A stretch of DNA of 6,423 nt from Saprospiraceae bacterium (GTDB lineage Bacteria; Bacteroidota; Bacteroidia; Chitinophagales; Saprospiraceae), in contig JABDLW010000080.1 in assembly GCA_013001805.1 (NCBI GenBank), positions 1-6,423 of the forward strand, in the 5' to 3' direction. The position numbers and the translations under genes are program-made. Of the stretch, positions 3,721 through 6,423 are shown in pieces. The notes beneath the pieces were generated by a model. The model worked only from the letters and a program-made list of their open reading frames with translations, was not told the origin of the DNA and did not search any database. Positions within the stretch are counted from its first letter, which is position 1; every line of letters starts with the position of its first letter.

Positions 3721-6423
3721 TTTCTTCATTTGGGCCTCATAAGTATTCAATAAATTATGAGCGGTCATTGCCAGAGCGGTGATTTTATTTTTATCAATAT
3801 CCGCATCGATATCTTGTTCGCCATTATTCAGGTAAGCGTCCACATCCACCTGTCCCTGATTCACCAAGGTCAGCTCGGCGCCATAAAAGTCTTTTAATTT
3901 TTGCATTTCCACGGGCATCGGCCGGCGACTAAAAATCAATCGAAATGTATTTTCCAGTTGGGCAGGCAACTCATGATATTTTTGCGAAATGTTTAATGCC
4001 AGCTCCCGGCAAGCTTCAACGTATTGCGGAGCATTTAAAAGGACTAAAGCCTGGAGCGGTGTGCTGGTTTCCCTGCGTTGTACGGTGCAAAAACTACGGT
4101 CAGGCACATCAAAAAGCAACATGGAAGGAGGTGGTGAGGTGCGTTTCCAAATGGTATACAAACTGCGCCGGTAGAGACCTTCCCCAGGTGTTTGCAGGTA
4201 AGGATAACGCCACGATTTATTGCTAATTTCATCCCATAGACCCGCAGGCTGATAGGGGTAGACGCTTTCACCTCCCACTTTGTCTACCAGTAAGCCACTG
4301 ATCGCCAGAGCATTGTCGCGGATCATTTCAGCACTTAATCGCTGGCTGGGTCCACGTGCCAACCAGATGTTTTCCGGATCACCAGCAAGTGCGGTAGAAT
4401 CAACAAGAGATGAACGTTGATACGCCGCTGAGGTCAAAATCAACCTATGTAAAGCCTTGACATCCCAACCCGAATCGATAAAATAACTGGCAAGGAAATC
4501 AAGAAGCTCCGGATGACTGGGAATGGCACCCTGGGCTCCAAAATCCTCAGCAGTACTCACCAATCCACGGCCAAAGTGCTGTTGCCAGATACGGTTGACA
4601 AAGACTCTGGCGGTCAGAGGATTGTTCTCGTCAAATAGCCACTGGGCCAATCCTAGCCGATTTTGGGGGTAGGGCGAAAAATCGGTCTCTAAAGCGACGG
4701 GCACATCGGGCACAACCGGCTCCCCAGGGGCATCGTACATTCCTCGTTCGAGCAAGAAAGTGGGTCGAGGCTCGTCCAGATCACCCATAACCATAATCTC
4801 CTTTATTGAGCTAATGGTGCGGTTTAATTCAGATCTTGATGCATCCAACGTATCAAGTAGTGCCTGATATTCCCGATCATAATTTAAGAGCATGTGAGAA
4901 TGCAGAAGCCTCGCGTGGGCAGATGGATTGTCCCAAATTGCCTTTAGGGAATTGGCATCATGATCATGCAGGACTTCTAATGCCGAAAGTTGATCATCGA
5001 AGATTTTTACTTCGTCAATTGCTCCTCCCTTCAAAGGCTTAATCTTGTCACGATAACCCAACCGGAAACCGGCAAATCCATAGGTATGGATATCAGGTTG
5101 ATATAGAATGCTTTTATATAGATTATCGGCCACTACATTATATTCTACTGGCTGGCCATTTATAAACAATTTGACTCCCTTTGCTTTGCTTGACCCATCA
5201 TAAGTAACTGCAACGTGCGTCCATTGCTGCGGTTTAAGCGCTGGCTCGCTAATGATTTCAATAGCATTGGTTGGCCAGCTGTAGGCCATAATAAAGCGCA
5301 ATTTATTGTTTTGCAGATGCAGTGAATATCCCTTGTAGCCCAGCCGCATATCCTCACAATGCGAAAATATTCCCGCATTGGTATACACTTCTCCAGGCTT
5401 CAGCCATAAACTCACGGAGAATGGATCGTAACGATCAAACCATCCGACTTCATCACCCAAAAGCATATAATTGTAATCGTCTATATAAAACGCCTCTCCC
5501 ACTACCCCCTGGCCTAATCTTGCCTGGTGCATCGTTGCCGGTTTGGACTTGTCCACGATATTAGGAACCAATGTCTTACTACCCAATTTCCCAGGCAGAT
5601 TATCAAAGGTGTGAAAGGCCACCAGTTTATCTTTCCGACACTTACTGACCACTTCTGTATTAATTTCTGCGAGACTTAACTCAAGGCTGGCCGCCTCAAT
5701 ACTATGCTTTAAGCTCTCAAGGGATTCTTCTTCCTCATATATTTTTTTAGTTATGAAATCCAGTACTTTCTCTTGTTCACCATTGGTAAGTAGAAGAGCC
5801 GGACCGGGCGTTTGTTGGGGACCATAAACTGCGGTGCCCAGCTCATTGGTGCTGTTAAAGAAGGCAAACAGTTGATAGTATTCTTTCTGGGATATCGGAT
5901 CATATTTGTGGTCGTGACACCGCGCGCATTCGGCTGTCAAGCCAAGAAAGGCTTTCGAAAAGGTATTTACCCGGTCAGCTACATATTCCACTCTGTATTC
6001 TTCAAAAACAATACCTGCCTCCGAGTTCTTGCGATGTAAGCGATTGAAAGCTGTTGCCAGGATACTTTCCTGGCTTTTTTCTTCCACCAAATCGCCGGCA
6101 AGCTGCCATGTGACAAATTGATCATAGGGCATATTTTCATTAAATGCCTGGATGACCCAATCCCTCCAGGGCGAAAATTCGCGATGTTTGTCGTCGAGGT
6201 ATCCGTCTGAATCGGCATACCTCGCAACGTCCATCCAGTCAGCAGCCATCCGTTCACCATACCCTGGTGACGACAAAAGGCGATCGACCAGATTTTCAAA
6301 AGATTGCGAACTCACATCTTTAACATATCGATCAACTTCATCCAGAGAAGGTGGTAATCCAGTCAGATCAAAAGTTACCCTACGGATCAACGATTCTTTG
6401 CTGGCCATTGCAGTACTGGAGAG
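3718..6423 (-). CDS. PSD1-type protein: DUF1549 (PSCyt2) - LamG - DUF1553 (PSD1), partial at N-terminus
   Basis: At least 901 residues are encoded, and the frame is open to the right edge. The first ATG (6408) is internal: the five codons before it read LSSTA, continuing the family's usual run into SLIRRVTFDLTGLPP, so the true start, and probably a signal peptide and cytochrome-like PSCyt1 domain, lie outside. Numbering from that ATG: DUF1549 covers about 5-200, with DWMDVARYADSDGY (57-70) and the heme-c-type motif CARCHDHKYDP (161-171). An acidic, probably coiled-coil linker spans 211-250. A LamG (concanavalin A-like) domain spans about 260-485, including AFHTFDN, SVSLWLKPG (331-339), QQWTHVAVTYDG (394-405) and GAIDEVKIFD (462-471). 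A second helical linker follows (about 490-540). DUF1553 covers about 575-830, with NPLTARVFVNRIWQQHFGRG (596-615) and SHPELLDFLA (631-640). It is predicted extracytoplasmic and possibly redox-active through heme c. Substrate and partner are unproven, though the coupled DUF1501 protein is the obvious candidate partner. Confidence 0.94.
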   Translation of the reverse strand, partial: LSSTAMASKESLIRRVTFDLTGLPPSLDEVDRYVKDVSSQSFENLVDRLLSSPGYGERMAADWMDVARYADSDGYLDDKHREFSPWRDWVIQAFNENMPYDQFVTWQLAGDLVEEKSQESILATAFNRLHRKNSEAGIVFEEYRVEYVADRVNTFSKAFLGLTAECARCHDHKYDPISQKEYYQLFAFFNSTNELGTAVYGPQQTPGPALLLTNGEQEKVLDFITKKIYEEEESLESLKHSIEAASLELSLAEINTEVVSKCRKDKLVAFHTFDNLPGKLGSKTLVPNIVDKSKPATMHQARLGQGVVGEAFYIDDYNYMLLGDEVGWFDRYDPFSVSLWLKPGEVYTNAGIFSHCEDMRLGYKGYSLHLQNNKLRFIMAYSWPTNAIEIISEPALKPQQWTHVAVTYDGSSKAKGVKLFINGQPVEYNVVADNLYKSILYQPDIHTYGFAGFRLGYRDKIKPLKGGAIDEVKIFDDQLSALEVLHDHDANSLKAIWDNPSAHARLLHSHMLLNYDREYQALLDTLDASRSELNRTISSIKEIMVMGDLDEPRPTFLLERGMYDAPGEPVVPDVPVALETDFSPYPQNRLGLAQWLFDENNPLTARVFVNRIWQQHFGRGLVSTAEDFGAQGAIPSHPELLDFLASYFIDSGWDVKALHRLILTSAAYQRSSLVDSTALAGDPENIWLARGPSQRLSAEMIRDNALAISGLLVDKVGGESVYPYQPAGLWDEISNKSWRYPYLQTPGEGLYRRSLYTIWKRTSPPPSMLLFDVPDRSFCTVQRRETSTPLQALVLLNAPQYVEACRELALNISQKYHELPAQLENTFRLIFSRRPMPVEMQKLKDFYGAELTLVNQGQVDVDAYLNNGEQDIDADIDKNKITALAMTAHNLLNTYEAQMKK

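Overview
The window looks like part of a bacterial chromosome, most likely from the Bacteroidota (perhaps a marine or polysaccharide-degrading Cytophagales or Saprospirales-type lineage). The reasons are moderate, mid-40s GC by eye, A/T-rich leaders without clear Shine-Dalgarno sequences, twin-arginine leaders of the 'SRRDFVKSAAG' kind, and a PSD1/DUF1501 gene pair. Verrucomicrobiota or Planctomycetota also carry such pairs and cannot be excluded from one window.

Layout: (1) 1-554, minus strand: the N-terminal 184 codons of a Tat-exported Gfo/Idh/MocA oxidoreductase, with its C-terminal part off the left edge. (2) 555-878: a 324-base non-coding gap between divergent genes. It holds a hairpin plus T-run that resembles an intrinsic terminator on the plus strand and a small perfect dyad 58 bases before the next gene. 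(3) 879-2150, plus strand: two closely spaced VOC-superfamily genes, a one-domain glyoxalase-like protein and a two-domain PhnB-like protein starting with GTG. (4) 2151-2286: a short convergent gap without a convincing terminator. (5) 2287-6423, minus strand: a two-gene operon. The upstream gene encodes a large DUF1549-LamG-DUF1553 (PSCyt2/PSD1) protein whose start lies beyond the right edge. Its stop codon directly abuts the ATG of the downstream gene, a Tat-exported DUF1501 protein (TAAATG).

How they may work together: the PSD1-type protein, with a CxxCH heme-type motif and a LamG carbohydrate- or protein-binding fold, and the DUF1501 protein are a recurrent pair predicted to act outside the cytoplasm. 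The exported Gfo/Idh/MocA protein fits the same theme of envelope-located sugar or glycan oxidation, but it is not in the same transcription unit. The VOC pair reads the other way and seems functionally separate (small-molecule or stress-related, substrate unknown). I see no tRNA, rRNA, CRISPR, insertion sequence or integrase. Overall this is a fairly ordinary region; the least-explained parts are the PSD1/DUF1501 pair, whose biochemistry is unassigned, and the structured non-coding gap.
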